64,000 nt of DNA from Hyphomicrobiales bacterium (GCA_024236415.1 JACKKN010000006.1:62001-126000), one strand, 5' to 3'; counted from the first letter of the stretch, positions 51,009 to 61,999 are shown. Made by a program: numbers and translations. The notes: a model not told the origin generated them from the sequence alone.

Positions 51009-54000
51009 ATGACGCAGACGCTGGACTCGATGCTCTCGGGCTCGAACGCGACCTATATCGCCGAGTTGTACTCGCGCTACCTCGACAACCCCAACTCGGT
51101 GGACGCCAGTTGGGTTTCTTTTTTCGACGACCTGCGCGAGGACGGCCGGGCCATCCTGGACGAACTGCGCGGCGCCACCTGGGCGCCGTCCGAAACCTCG
51201 GTCATCCGGCGCGGCAACGGCGGCGGCGCGGCCGCCGCCGCCGCCGAGCCGGGCTACACCGCCGCCGGCATCGCCCGCGGCCTGGCCGACCGGGCGTCGG
51301 CCGACCAGGTGCGCGCGGCGACGCTGGATTCCATCCGCGCCCTGATGATGATCCGCACCTACCGGGTGCGCGGCCACCTGATCGCCAACTTCGACCCCCT
51401 GGGGCTGGAGGGGCAGACCTCGCACCCCGAGCTGGACCCGCGCTCCTATGGCTTCACCGAGTCCGACCTGGACCGGCCCATCTTCATCGACAACGTGCTG
51501 GGGCTGGAGACGGCGACCCTGCGCGAGATCGTCAAGGTCCTCAAGGAGACCTACTGCGGCAACATCGGCGTCGAGTTCATGCACATCATGGAGCCCGAGG
51601 AGAAATCCTGGATCCAGCGCCGCATCGAGGCCATCCACAACCAGACCGACTTCACCCCCATGGGCAAGCGCACCATCTACCAGCGCCTGGTCGAGGCCGA
51701 GGGGTTCGAACGGTTCCTGGACAAGAAGTACACCGGCACCAAGCGGTTCGGCCTGGACGGCGGCGAATCGCTGATCGCGGCCCTGGAACAGATCCTCAAG
51801 CGCGGCAGCCAGCTCGGCGTCAAGGAAGTGGTCATCGGCATGCCCCACCGCGGCCGCCTGAACACCCTGGCCTCGATCATGTGCAAGCCCTATGTGGCCA
51901 TGTTCGCCGAATTCCGCGGCGTTTCCAGCCGGCCCGAGGACGTGCAGGGCTCGGGCGACGTGAAGTACCACCTGGGCACCTCGGCCGACCGCATCTTCGA
52001 CGGCAGCAAGATCCACCTGTCGCTGACCGCCAACCCCTCGCACCTGGAGGCCGTGAACCCGGTGGTGCTGGGCAAGGTGCGGGCCAAGCAGGCGCAGCGC
52101 AAGGACCGCGACCGCGAGCAGGTCATGGGCCTGTTGATGCACGGCGACGCCGCCTTCTCGGGCCAGGGCCTGGTGGCCGAGAGCCTGGACCTGTCGCAGC
52201 TCAAGGGCTACCGCGTCGGCGGCACCATCCACTTCATCGTCAACAACCAGATCGGCTTCACCACGGCGCCGCGCAAGTCGCGCTCGTCGCCCTACTGCTC
52301 GGACGTGGCCAAGTCGATCCAGGCGCCCATCTTCCACGTCAACGGCGACGACCCCGAGGCGGTGGTCCACGTCGCCCGCATCGCCACCGAGTTCCGCCAC
52401 GAGTTCAAGCGCGACGTGGTGATCGACATGTTCTGCTACCGCCGGCACGGGCACAACGAGGGCGACGAGCCCATGTTCACCCAGCCGATCATGTACACGA
52501 CCATCGCCAAGCACCCCACCACCCGGGCCATCTACGCCAAGAAGCTGGTGGACACCGGGGTCATGACCGAGGCCGAGGCCGAGGGCATGGTGATGGAGTT
52601 CGAATCGCGGCTGGAGAAGGACTTCGAGGCCTCGGCCAACTTCAAGCCCAACCAGGCCGACTGGCTGGAGGGCCGCTGGGAGGGCCTGCGCCCCATGGTC
52701 GGCGACGAGGAGAACCGCGACGACGACACCGCGGCGCCCCTGGACCTGCTGCACCAGGTCGGCAAGGCCATCTCCAACGCGCCCGAGAACTTCAACGTCA
52801 ACCGCAAGATCCTGCGCCAGCTCGAGGCCAAGGGCCGGATGATCGACAGCGGCAAGGGCATCGACTGGGCCACGGCCGAGGCGCTGGCCTTCGGCACCCT
52901 GCTGTGCGAGGGCAACAACGTGCGCCTGTCGGGCCAGGACAGCGGCCGCGGCACCTTCTCGCAGCGCCATTCGGTGCTGGTCGACCAGGAGACCGAGGAG
53001 CGGTACTACCCGCTCAGCGAGATCCGCCCCGACCAGGCCCGGTTCCGGGTCATGGACAGCCCGCTCAGCGAGGCCGGCGTGCTGGGCTTCGAATACGGCT
53101 ACTCCCTGGCCGACCCGGACACCCTGGTCATGTGGGAGGCCCAGTTCGGCGACTTCTCCAACGGCGCCCAGGTGATCATCGACCAGTTCATCGCCTCGGG
53201 CGAATCCAAGTGGCTGCGCATGTCCGGCGTGGTCATGCTGCTGCCGCACGGCTACGAGGGCCAGGGGCCCGAGCACTCCTCGGCCCGGGTCGAGCGGTTC
53301 CTGCAGCTCTGCGCCGAGGACAACATGCAGGTCTGCAACTGCACCACCCCGGCCAACTACTACCACGTCCTGCGCCGGCAGATGCGGCGCAACTTCCGCA
53401 AGCCGCTGGTGCTGTTCACGCCCAAGTCCCTGCTGCGCCACAAGCTGGTGGTGTCGGACCTGGCCGACATGGGCCCCGGCACCCGGTTCATGCGCGTGCT
53501 GGACGAGGTCGACAGGCTGGTGCCCGACGCCAAGGTGCGGCGCGTGGTGCTGTGCTCGGGCAAGGTCTACTACGACCTGCTGGAGGCGCGGCGCGAGCGC
53601 GGCATCGACGACGTGGCCCTGGTCCGGGTCGAGCAGCTCTACCCCTCGCCCATGCGCGGGCTGCAGCGGCAGCTTGACCGCTATCCGGGCGCCGAGGTGG
53701 TCTGGTGCCAGGAGGAGCCCGCCAACATGGGGCCCTGGACCTACATCGCCCCGCGCATCGAGTCCCTGCTGGCCGAGACCGGGCGGGCCGTCACCCGCGC
53801 CTGCTACGTGGGCCGGCCCGAGGCGGCGTCGCCGGCCACGGGCCTCTATTCCGACCACGTCAAGGAACAGGCGGCGGTGATCGACGCGGCCCTGCAGAAG
53901 CCCCTGTGGGAGATCAAGCAGCCGTTCTGCCTGCGCCCGTTCCCGGCCCCGGCCAAGGGCGCGGCGCGCCCGTCGGCGCGCAAGCCGGCACCGGCCAAGC

Positions 54001-54032
54001 CGCCGGCCGGCCGCCGTGCGGTCAAGTCCTAG
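51009..54032 (+). CDS. sucA: 2-oxoglutarate dehydrogenase E1 component
   Basis: 1007 residues, normal for SucA, the ThDP enzyme that decarboxylates 2-oxoglutarate and passes succinyl to the E2 lipoyl group. ThDP and metal binding is in LLMHGDAAFSGQGLVAESL and IHFIVNNQIGFTT (about residues 376-420); DMFCYRRHGHNEGDEP follows; the C-terminal part has LPHGYEGQGPEHSSAR. The N-terminus has the E1-E2 contact region. The basic Pro/Ala/Lys tail (PSARKPAPAKPPAGRRAV) is a short disordered extension. Confidence 0.98.
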   Translation: MTQTLDSMLSGSNATYIAELYSRYLDNPNSVDASWVSFFDDLREDGRAILDELRGATWAPSETSVIRRGNGGGAAAAAAEPGYTAAGIARGLADRASADQVRAATLDSIRALMMIRTYRVRGHLIANFDPLGLEGQTSHPELDPRSYGFTESDLDRPIFIDNVLGLETATLREIVKVLKETYCGNIGVEFMHIMEPEEKSWIQRRIEAIHNQTDFTPMGKRTIYQRLVEAEGFERFLDKKYTGTKRFGLDGGESLIAALEQILKRGSQLGVKEVVIGMPHRGRLNTLASIMCKPYVAMFAEFRGVSSRPEDVQGSGDVKYHLGTSADRIFDGSKIHLSLTANPSHLEAVNPVVLGKVRAKQAQRKDRDREQVMGLLMHGDAAFSGQGLVAESLDLSQLKGYRVGGTIHFIVNNQIGFTTAPRKSRSSPYCSDVAKSIQAPIFHVNGDDPEAVVHVARIATEFRHEFKRDVVIDMFCYRRHGHNEGDEPMFTQPIMYTTIAKHPTTRAIYAKKLVDTGVMTEAEAEGMVMEFESRLEKDFEASANFKPNQADWLEGRWEGLRPMVGDEENRDDDTAAPLDLLHQVGKAISNAPENFNVNRKILRQLEAKGRMIDSGKGIDWATAEALAFGTLLCEGNNVRLSGQDSGRGTFSQRHSVLVDQETEERYYPLSEIRPDQARFRVMDSPLSEAGVLGFEYGYSLADPDTLVMWEAQFGDFSNGAQVIIDQFIASGESKWLRMSGVVMLLPHGYEGQGPEHSSARVERFLQLCAEDNMQVCNCTTPANYYHVLRRQMRRNFRKPLVLFTPKSLLRHKLVVSDLADMGPGTRFMRVLDEVDRLVPDAKVRRVVLCSGKVYYDLLEARRERGIDDVALVRVEQLYPSPMRGLQRQLDRYPGAEVVWCQEEPANMGPWTYIAPRIESLLAETGRAVTRACYVGRPEAASPATGLYSDHVKEQAAVIDAALQKPLWEIKQPFCLRPFPAPAKGAARPSARKPAPAKPPAGRRAVKS

Positions 54033-54081
54033 CCCCGCCCCGGAACGGCGGACCCGCACCATCCCAGGACCCGGAGTTACG

Positions 54082-55402
<1,321 letters not shown>

Positions 55403-55414
55403 GGCCGCCGCGCC

Positions 55415-55615
55415 ATGGACGCCCGCCCGCCGCTGCTGGACCTGCTGGCCGAATACTGGTGGCTGCTGATGCTGATCATGCTGGGGGCGGCCCTGATCCG
55501 GGTCTACTTCTTCGACCGGAAGGACGACGACGACGACGACGACGACGACGGCGACCGGCGCCGTCGCGGCCGCGACAATGACGACGGCGGCAGCGGCGCC
55601 CTGCCGCGCCCATGA
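55415..55615 (+). CDS. Small single-helix membrane protein with a run of nine Asp
   Basis: 66 residues. A single hydrophobic helix YWWLLMLIMLGAALIRVYFF precedes a cytoplasmic tail with nine consecutive Asp codons (all GAC), then an Arg-rich stretch. No family is recognised and the ribosome-binding site is weak. It lies in the gap between odhB and lpd, and its stop is 19 bases before the lpd start. A GAC-repeat slippage could easily change its length. Could be a chance frame. Confidence 0.5.
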   Translation: MDARPPLLDLLAEYWWLLMLIMLGAALIRVYFFDRKDDDDDDDDDGDRRRRGRDNDDGGSGALPRP

Positions 55616-55634
55616 CCAAGCGGAGGCCTGAACG

Positions 55635-57056
55635 GTGAGCGACGAAACCAACGACCTGCCCTATGACCTGATCGTGGTCGGCGGCGGGCCCGGCGGCTAC
55701 GTGGCCGCCATCCGCGCCGCGCAGCTTGGCCTGCGCACGGCCTGCGTCGACAAGCGGGGCGCCCTGGGCGGCACCTGCCTGAACGTGGGCTGCATCCCGT
55801 CCAAGGCGCTGCTGCAGTCGTCGCACCACTACGAGGTGGCGGGCAAGGAGTTCGCCCACCACGGTATCGAGGGGTCGGTGACCCTGAACCTGGCGGCCAT
55901 GCTGGCGCGCAAGGACAAGGTGGTGGCCGACCTGACCAAGGGCATCGAGTTCCTGTTCAAGAAGAACAAGATCGACTACCTGGTCGGCGCCGGCGAGATC
56001 ACCGCCGCCGACGCGGTCACCGTCACCCCCAACGGCGGCGGCAAGGCCCAGGTCCTGAAGGCCGAGAACATCCTGATCGCCACCGGGTCCGAGGTGACCC
56101 CCCTGCCGGGGGTCGAGATCGACGAGAAGCGCGTCGTCAGCTCCACCGGCGCCCTGGCCCTGACCCAGGTGCCCGAGTCCCTGGTGGTCATCGGCGGCGG
56201 CGTCATCGGGCTCGAGCTGGGCTCGGTGTGGCGGCGCCTGGGGGCCCAGGTGACGGTGGTCGAGTTCCTGGACAACATCCTGCCGGGCATGGACGGCGAG
56301 GTGGTCAAGCAGATGACCCGCACCCTGAAGAAGCAGGGCATGGCCTTCAAGCTGGCGACCAAGGTGACCGGCGCCAAGGCCACCAGGACCGCCGTGACCC
56401 TGACCATGGAGCCGCGCGACGGCGGCGCCGCCGAGACCCTGAAGGCCGACGTGGTGCTGGTGGCCGTGGGCCGCCGCCCCTACACCGCCGGGCTGGGCCT
56501 GGACAAGGTGGGGGTCGAGATGGACGGCCGCGGCTTCGTCAAGGTGGACCACGACTTCCAGACCAACGTCCCCGGCGTGTTCGCCATTGGCGACGTCATC
56601 GGCGGCGCCATGCTGGCGCACAAGGCCGAGGACGAGGGCGTGGCGGTGGCCGAGCTGCTGGCCGGCCAGTCCGGCCACGTCAACTACGACGCCATCCCGG
56701 GCATCGTCTACACCTGGCCCGAGGTGGCCGCCGTGGGCAGGACCGAGGAGCAGTTGAAGGCGGCGGGCATCGCCTACAACAAGGGCAAGCACCCCTTCAC
56801 CGCCAACTCCCGCGCCCGCGCCAACGCCGACACCGACGGCTTCGTCAAGATCCTGGCCGACGCCGAAACCGACGCCGTGCTGGGCGTGCACATCGTCGGC
56901 CCGGCCGCCGGCGACCTGATCCAGGAGGCGGTGCTGGCCATGGAGTTCGGCGGCTCGGCCGAGGACATCGCCCGCACCTGCCACGGCCATCCCGGCCTCG
57001 CCGAGGCGGTCAAGGAAGCGGCCCTGGACGTGGCCGGGCGCATGATCCACGCCTGA
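55635..57056 (+). CDS. lpdA: Dihydrolipoyl dehydrogenase (E3)
   Basis: 473 residues with a GGAGG before the GTG start. FAD loop LIVVGGGPGGYVAAIRAA, the redox-active disulfide in GGTCLNVGCIPSKALLQSS (about residue 45), NAD loop VVIGGGVIGLELGSVWRRLG and C-terminal active-site His in RTCHGHPGLAEAV. It reoxidises the lipoyl group of the E2 subunit. Last gene of the cluster; the TPR gene converges 6 bases away. Confidence 0.97.
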   Translation: MSDETNDLPYDLIVVGGGPGGYVAAIRAAQLGLRTACVDKRGALGGTCLNVGCIPSKALLQSSHHYEVAGKEFAHHGIEGSVTLNLAAMLARKDKVVADLTKGIEFLFKKNKIDYLVGAGEITAADAVTVTPNGGGKAQVLKAENILIATGSEVTPLPGVEIDEKRVVSSTGALALTQVPESLVVIGGGVIGLELGSVWRRLGAQVTVVEFLDNILPGMDGEVVKQMTRTLKKQGMAFKLATKVTGAKATRTAVTLTMEPRDGGAAETLKADVVLVAVGRRPYTAGLGLDKVGVEMDGRGFVKVDHDFQTNVPGVFAIGDVIGGAMLAHKAEDEGVAVAELLAGQSGHVNYDAIPGIVYTWPEVAAVGRTEEQLKAAGIAYNKGKHPFTANSRARANADTDGFVKILADAETDAVLGVHIVGPAAGDLIQEAVLAMEFGGSAEDIARTCHGHPGLAEAVKEAALDVAGRMIHA

Positions 57057-57062
57057 GCGGGG

Positions 57063-58394
57063 TTATTCCCCGGCTTCCCCGAACAGGGACAGCAGGGACC
57101 CGAGGTCCGGGTCCTGGGGCGCCTTTTCGCGCATGAAGTCGAACAGCCGCCGCGCCGCGTGGAACTGGCGCCGGGTCAGCCGGTCGTGCAGGTGGCGGAA
57201 GCCGGCGGCCTCGGCCGCCGGCGGGTAGCCGCCGACGATGCTGGGCGCCATGACCACGGGGTCGAAGTCCGGGTCCGGGGTCTGCCAGTCCGGCCCGAAG
57301 CATTCCGCCAGGTAGGCCGCGGCGGGGTCGGGGACGTTGAACCGGGTGTCCAGGTAGTCGACCTCGCGCAGGGCGAAGGCGGCGTGGTGCCAGTCGATGC
57401 GCCGCGGGCCGTCGCCCAGGGACCGGCGGCACCCGTCGGCGCCGTCGGGCAGGTGCGGGAACACGGCCACCGCCGTGCCGTTGCCGTGGTGCAGCAGCAG
57501 GGCGCCGCCGTCGGCCGGTGCCCCGTCGCCGTCCGCGGTGAATCCGGCCTCGGCGAAGGCCCGCGCCAGGTCCGCCGGGTCTGCCTCGGGCCCGACCCCC
57601 AGGTCCAGGGCCGGCCCCGGGTCGGCGCCATCCCCGGCGCCCCCGTCGGCGGCAGCGACGGCGCGGCGCGCCAGGTCGGCGGCCAGGAAGAAAGTGACCC
57701 CCAGGCCCTGGAACACGCCGCGGGCGTCCAACAGGGTGGCCCGGGCCAGGGCCGGGTCCGGCCCGGCGCCGGTGGCGAAGTCCTCGGCCGGGAAGTGGCG
57801 GATCTGGCTGAACCGGGCCTGGATGCCGCGCGCGCAGGCGGTATTGGACCGGTCGAACGCGCCTCGCCCGTACCAGATCTCGGCCAGGCGGTCCCAGGCC
57901 CGGGCGTAGGTCGGGTCCGCCTCGACGCACTGCTGGAAGGCGTCGACGGCCTCGTCATGGCGGTCGCGCCGCCACAGCAGCATGGCCAGGTCGCAGATGG
58001 CGGCGGCATGCTTGCCGTTCATCTTGATGGCCCGGCGGAACGCCTCCTCGGCCTCGTCCAGGCGCCCCATGTCCTGCAGCAGCAGGGCGGCGTTGTGCTG
58101 TGCCCCGACCATGCGGGAATCGGTGGCCACGGCGCGGTGGTAGTACTGCAGCGCCTCGTCGGGCCGCTGCAGGTGGTTCAGGGTCAGGGCCAGGTCGTTC
58201 ATGGCCGCGGCGTGCTTGCCGTCCATGCCGATGCAACGGCGGAACAGGATTTCGGCCTCGCGGTAGTCGCCGTCCTCCAGCTTGGCGGTGCCTTCCTCGA
58301 ACAGGTCTTGGGCCGGCCCGCTGGGCATGGGCCGCAGGCGCGCCGGCAGGACCCTGCCGGCCAGCCGCTTGAAGGTCGAAAGTCCCGGGATCAA
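57063..58394 (-). CDS. TPR protein with a degenerate LicD-like domain
   Basis: 443 residues from the TTG at 58394, which has AGGAGG nine bases upstream; a GTG at 58427 is less supported. Residues ~25-190 are about four TPR units (AEILFRRCIGMDGKHAAAMNDLALTL, DEAEEAFRRAIKMNGKHAAAI). The C-terminal ~230 residues look like a LicD/fukutin-type nucleotidyltransferase, but GTLLG and the DDxD metal motif are missing (GVTFFLAADLARRAV, ALDLGVGPEADPADLARAF remains); the late part YLDTRFNVPDPAAAYLAECFGPDWQTP is well kept. It is probably catalytically dead and binds a phosphocholine- or glycan-related ligand. Confidence 0.75.
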   Translation of the reverse strand: MIPGLSTFKRLAGRVLPARLRPMPSGPAQDLFEEGTAKLEDGDYREAEILFRRCIGMDGKHAAAMNDLALTLNHLQRPDEALQYYHRAVATDSRMVGAQHNAALLLQDMGRLDEAEEAFRRAIKMNGKHAAAICDLAMLLWRRDRHDEAVDAFQQCVEADPTYARAWDRLAEIWYGRGAFDRSNTACARGIQARFSQIRHFPAEDFATGAGPDPALARATLLDARGVFQGLGVTFFLAADLARRAVAAADGGAGDGADPGPALDLGVGPEADPADLARAFAEAGFTADGDGAPADGGALLLHHGNGTAVAVFPHLPDGADGCRRSLGDGPRRIDWHHAAFALREVDYLDTRFNVPDPAAAYLAECFGPDWQTPDPDFDPVVMAPSIVGGYPPAAEAAGFRHLHDRLTRRQFHAARRLFDFMREKAPQDPDLGSLLSLFGEAGE

Positions 58395-58497
58395 CGCGGT
58401 GCCCCTCCTGTCGCCGCCACCGCGCACAGCCTGCCACAGGGGACGCCCGCCGCCAACGACTTCGTGCCCCCCGCCGGGGTGCTTGGCGTCGGGGCGT

Positions 58498-59394
58498 TCA
58501 CGCCTCGGCCCCGGGGCCGGTGCGGCCGCGGCCCAGCAGGGTGTTGCGGGCGGCGTCGGTGATGGCGATCAGCCAGTCGGCCACGGCGCGCACCCGGGCG
58601 GTGGCGCGCAGTTCGCTGGGGATCAGCATCCAGGCCTCGCGCACCACCACCGGGTACGGGCCGCTGCGCCGGCGCAGGCCCGGGTCGGTGTCGCCGACAT
58701 AGCAGGGCAGGACCCCGACGCCGACGCCGGCGCGCAGGGCGGCGGCGATGGCCGGCACGCTGTTGGTGCGCAGGGCCGGCCGCACCGAGCGGAACGAACG
58801 CAGCACCCACTGCGATTCCGGCAGGTGCGCCGCCTCCTCGTTGTAGGTGATCCAGGGCTCCTGGTGCAGGGGGCGCTGGGCTTCGGGGCCGGCGGCGCCG
58901 TACACGGCGAAGCCCACGTCGGCCAGCTTGCGCACGGTGATGTCGCCGCGCTCGGGCCGGGCCAGGCGCAGGGCGATGTCGGCCTGGCGCCGGGCCAGGT
59001 CCAGGTTGCCCATGCCGGCGACGAATTCCAGGGAGATGCGCGGTTGGGCGGCCTGAAACCCGGGCAGGCCCGGCACCAGCACGGCCATCAGCAGGCCCTC
59101 CACCGTGGCCACCCGCACCACGCCCGACAGCTCGGCGTCGTGGTCGGCGACCACGTTCTCCAGGGCCAGCACCTCTTCCTCCACCCGGCGCGCCCGCGCG
59201 ATGGCGCTCTCGCCCAGGGTGGTAGCGCGCAGACGGCCGTCGCGGCGGTCGAACAGGCGCACGCCCAATTCCCGCTCGGCGGCCTCCACCCGGCGCGCCA
59301 CCGTGGTCTGGTTGACCCCGGTCTCCCGCGCCGCGGCGGACAGGGTGCCGGTGCGGGCCACGGCCAGAATATACCGCACGTCGTTCCAATTCAT
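58498..59394 (-). CDS. LysR family transcriptional regulator
   Basis: 298 residues from the ATG at 59394. The winged helix-turn-helix is NWNDVRYILAVARTGTLSAAARETGVNQTTVARRVEAAE. The C-terminal effector-binding domain (about residues 90-298) has the usual VRVATVEGLLMAVLVPGLPGF start. The ligand is unknown. A perfect 14-base palindrome, CTGCAAATTTGCAG, lies 29-42 bases upstream of its start and probably is its binding site. The MFS gene is divergent, 426 bases away. Confidence 0.9.
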   Translation of the reverse strand: MNWNDVRYILAVARTGTLSAAARETGVNQTTVARRVEAAERELGVRLFDRRDGRLRATTLGESAIARARRVEEEVLALENVVADHDAELSGVVRVATVEGLLMAVLVPGLPGFQAAQPRISLEFVAGMGNLDLARRQADIALRLARPERGDITVRKLADVGFAVYGAAGPEAQRPLHQEPWITYNEEAAHLPESQWVLRSFRSVRPALRTNSVPAIAAALRAGVGVGVLPCYVGDTDPGLRRRSGPYPVVVREAWMLIPSELRATARVRAVADWLIAITDAARNTLLGRGRTGPGAEA

Positions 59395-59820
59395 GGGCAC
59401 CCCACGCGGTGGTTGCGGCTTTCTGCAAATTTGCAGTATACCTCCGCATAAATTCGCATTTTGGCGATACATTCGCAATGTTAAATATACAGTACAAGAG
59501 CGTTACCAAGCATCACTCACAAGATGCCCGGTAACGGGGATCCCGATCCGCCGCCAGCCTCGCAGGGTTGCTCGTCCAAGGGCGGTTGGATTGGACCAGG
59601 TCCTTTGCCTCTTGGGGGATACGGTGGCCGGTACCGGGTTTCTGAAGACTCCGGGCCACGGCGCTTCGGCGTCGCCGGAATCGGACGTTAACGGTCGGGG
59701 GTGAGCCCCTATCTCCGATTGGTCCGGACCGGTCCACCGTTCCCCGCCCCCTTCCCCGTTCCCCAAAAACTGCACGCCTGCCCCGTGGCCGCGGCGCCCG
59801 TTGCCGGCTAGGATGCGGCC
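59395..59820. other. 426-base divergent region between the LysR and MFS genes
   Basis: Apart from the palindrome at 59423-59436 it holds an AT-rich stretch to about 59500 with GCATTTT and TTCGCAATG repeats, and a hairpin at 59502-59535 (GTTACC, then GCATC, with GATGC and GGTAAC on the other side). The rest is GC-rich and shows no gene. Confidence 0.5.
59423..59436. promoter_or_regulatory. Perfect palindrome CTGCAAATTTGCAG upstream of the LysR gene
   Basis: A 14-base perfect palindrome in an AT-rich stretch, 29-42 bases before the LysR ATG. Its spacing and position suit a LysR-type autoregulatory site. Confidence 0.6.
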
Positions 59821-61074
59821 ATGTCCGTGCCCGCCACCGCATCCCCGCCGCCGCCCGCGATGGCGCCATGGGCCCTGACCGCGGTCATGTGCGCGGCCCT
59901 GACCCTGGCCCTGGCCGGGTCCTTCGCCTTTCCCGCCCTGCTGCCCGGCCTGGTCGCCGCCTGGGGCCTCAGCAACACCGACGCCGGCTGGATCGCCGGC
60001 GTCTACTTCGCCGGCTACGCCGCGGCGGTGGCGGTGCTGGTCACCCTGACCGACCGGGTCGACGCGCGCCGGGTGTTCCTGGGCGGCGCCCTGGCCACGG
60101 CGCTGGCCATGGCCGGGTTCGCCTGGCTGGCCCAGGGGTTCTGGTCCGCGCTGCTGTTCCGCCTGCTGGCCGGGGCCGGCCTGGCCGGCACCTACATGCC
60201 CGGCCTGCGCGCCCTGATCGACCGCTACGACGGGCCGGGCCAGGGGCGGGCCCTGTCGTTCTACACCGCCACCTTCAGCCTGGGCATGGCGCTGTCGTTC
60301 CTGCTGGCCGGCGAGGTGGGGGCCCGGCTGGGCTGGCGCGCCGCCTTCTGGGCCGCCGCCGGCGCCTCGGCCCTGGCCCTGCCCCTGGTGGCCCTGGCCC
60401 TGCGCCCGGCGGCCCCGGCGGCCGACCCCGACGTGGCCTCCCTGTTTGACCTGCGCCCGGTGCTGCGCAACCGCCCGGCCATGGGCTACGTGCTGGCCTA
60501 TGCCGTGCACGCCTGGGAGCTGATGGGCATGCGCTCGTGGCTGGTGGCCTTCCTGGCCTTTGTGCTGGCCCTGGACGGCGGCGGCGCGTCCTGGCCGGCG
60601 CCGACCACGGTGGCCACCATCGGCGGGGTGCTGGCCACGGCAGCCAGCATCGGCGGCCAGGAGGCGGCGGCGCGCTGGGGCCGGCGGCGGGTGCTGGCGG
60701 TGCTGATGGGGGCCTCGGCGGTGACCTCGATGGCCATGGGGTTCTCGGCCCTGGCGTCCTACGCCGTGGCGGCGGCGGCAGCGCTGGTCTACATGCTGGT
60801 CACCCTGGCCGACTCGGCGGCGTTGACCGCCGGCACCGTGGCCATGGCGGCGCCGGGGCGGCGCGGCGCCACCCTGGCCGTGCACTCCCTGATCGGCTTC
60901 GCCGGCGGCGCCCTGGGCCCCGTGGTCATGGGCGCGGTGCTGGACGCCGCCGGCGGCGGCGCCTCGGTGACGGCCTGGGTGCTGGGGTTCGGGTCCCTGG
61001 GCCTGGCGGTGGCCCTGGGACCCGTGTTCCTTTATCTGCTGGGCGGCCGCCGGGCGCCTACGGGGTCTTCTTGA
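59821..61074 (+). CDS. MFS transporter
   Basis: 417 residues with about twelve hydrophobic helices and the MFS hinge motif LTDRVDARRVFLGGALATAL between helices 2 and 3. The N-terminal half has AFPALLPGLVAAWGLSNTDAGW, typical of YbfB/MFS-1-type exporters. No substrate is deducible. A divergent LysR gene may control it. The last 17 bases overlap the convergent secreted-protein gene. Confidence 0.85.
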   Translation: MSVPATASPPPPAMAPWALTAVMCAALTLALAGSFAFPALLPGLVAAWGLSNTDAGWIAGVYFAGYAAAVAVLVTLTDRVDARRVFLGGALATALAMAGFAWLAQGFWSALLFRLLAGAGLAGTYMPGLRALIDRYDGPGQGRALSFYTATFSLGMALSFLLAGEVGARLGWRAAFWAAAGASALALPLVALALRPAAPAADPDVASLFDLRPVLRNRPAMGYVLAYAVHAWELMGMRSWLVAFLAFVLALDGGGASWPAPTTVATIGGVLATAASIGGQEAAARWGRRRVLAVLMGASAVTSMAMGFSALASYAVAAAAALVYMLVTLADSAALTAGTVAMAAPGRRGATLAVHSLIGFAGGALGPVVMGAVLDAAGGGASVTAWVLGFGSLGLAVALGPVFLYLLGGRRAPTGSS

Positions 61075-61999
61075 CCTTGCCGCCGGCGATGCGGGTCAGG
61101 GCCCGCTCGATGGTGGCCGGGCTGTCCATGATGCTCATGAAGCTGTTGGACCCCATCATGGACAGGTCGGGGAAGTTGATGGCGATGCGGAAGCGGGCGT
61201 ACAGGGCATAGGCCGTGTCGCCCGAGACCAGGATCTCGTAAGGCAGGTGGGCGGTGGAGCGCAGGGGCTGGAAGTCGATCTTGCCCATGATGTAGGCGTC
61301 GTCCTGCATGGTGCCCTCGCCCTTGCCGCCGTCCATGGCGACCCCGAACACGGTCTCCTCCCTGCCCGGGATGTCGATGCGGTAGACCTTGGTCACCCCG
61401 CCCAGGCCGGCGGCCAGGTTCTTCTCCACCGTGTCCAGGGCCGCCTGGTGGCTGGCGAAGGTGTTCAGGGTGCTGGGCTCGGTGAAGTATTCCATGCCGA
61501 ACATGTAGTGGTACTTGCGCAGCTCGTCGGCGGTCATGGCCTCCTTGGCGGCGCCGTACTCCTTCTCGTGGCCCAGGGCCTTGGCCAGGGCGGCGGCGGT
61601 GCCGGCCAGGTCGTCGTCCATGCGATAGGCGGCGGCCATGTAGGCGGGGTTGGTGTAGGCCACCTGCACCTGGTCGCCGACCTTGGTCACCGACACCCGC
61701 TGCCCGGCGCCGTAGCCGCCGAACTTGGACTTGGCCGCGGCGGCCTTCAGGGCGTCGCTGGTGACGACGATGACGGTGGCGTCCGCATAGGGGGAATAGG
61801 ACCCGGCCACCTGGAACCCGGCGCCGGTCAGCTTCGCCGTCACCTCGGCCACCTTGGCGGCCAGGTCGCCGGGCCCGGCGGCGGCCAGCACGAAGGGCTG
61901 CATCGGGGCCTCGGCGGCGGTGGCGGTGGCGGCGGGCAGGGTGGCGGCGGACAGGGTCAGGCACAGCGCGGCGAACCACGCGGAAAGGACGTGTTTCAT
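61058..61999 (-). CDS. Periplasmic protein of unknown function
   Basis: 313 residues from the ATG at 61999 with GGGAGATCGAG before it. The Sec signal peptide (HVLSAWFAALCLTLSAATLPAA) is clear. The mature part has repeated beta-alpha stretches (AGFQVAGSYSPYADATVIVVTS, TKVYRIDIPGREETVFGVAM) but no known domain. Its 3' end overlaps the MFS gene 3' end by 17 bases, with no terminator between. Confidence 0.8.
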   Translation of the reverse strand: MKHVLSAWFAALCLTLSAATLPAATATAAEAPMQPFVLAAAGPGDLAAKVAEVTAKLTGAGFQVAGSYSPYADATVIVVTSDALKAAAAKSKFGGYGAGQRVSVTKVGDQVQVAYTNPAYMAAAYRMDDDLAGTAAALAKALGHEKEYGAAKEAMTADELRKYHYMFGMEYFTEPSTLNTFASHQAALDTVEKNLAAGLGGVTKVYRIDIPGREETVFGVAMDGGKGEGTMQDDAYIMGKIDFQPLRSTAHLPYEILVSGDTAYALYARFRIAINFPDLSMMGSNSFMSIMDSPATIERALTRIAGGKVKKTP

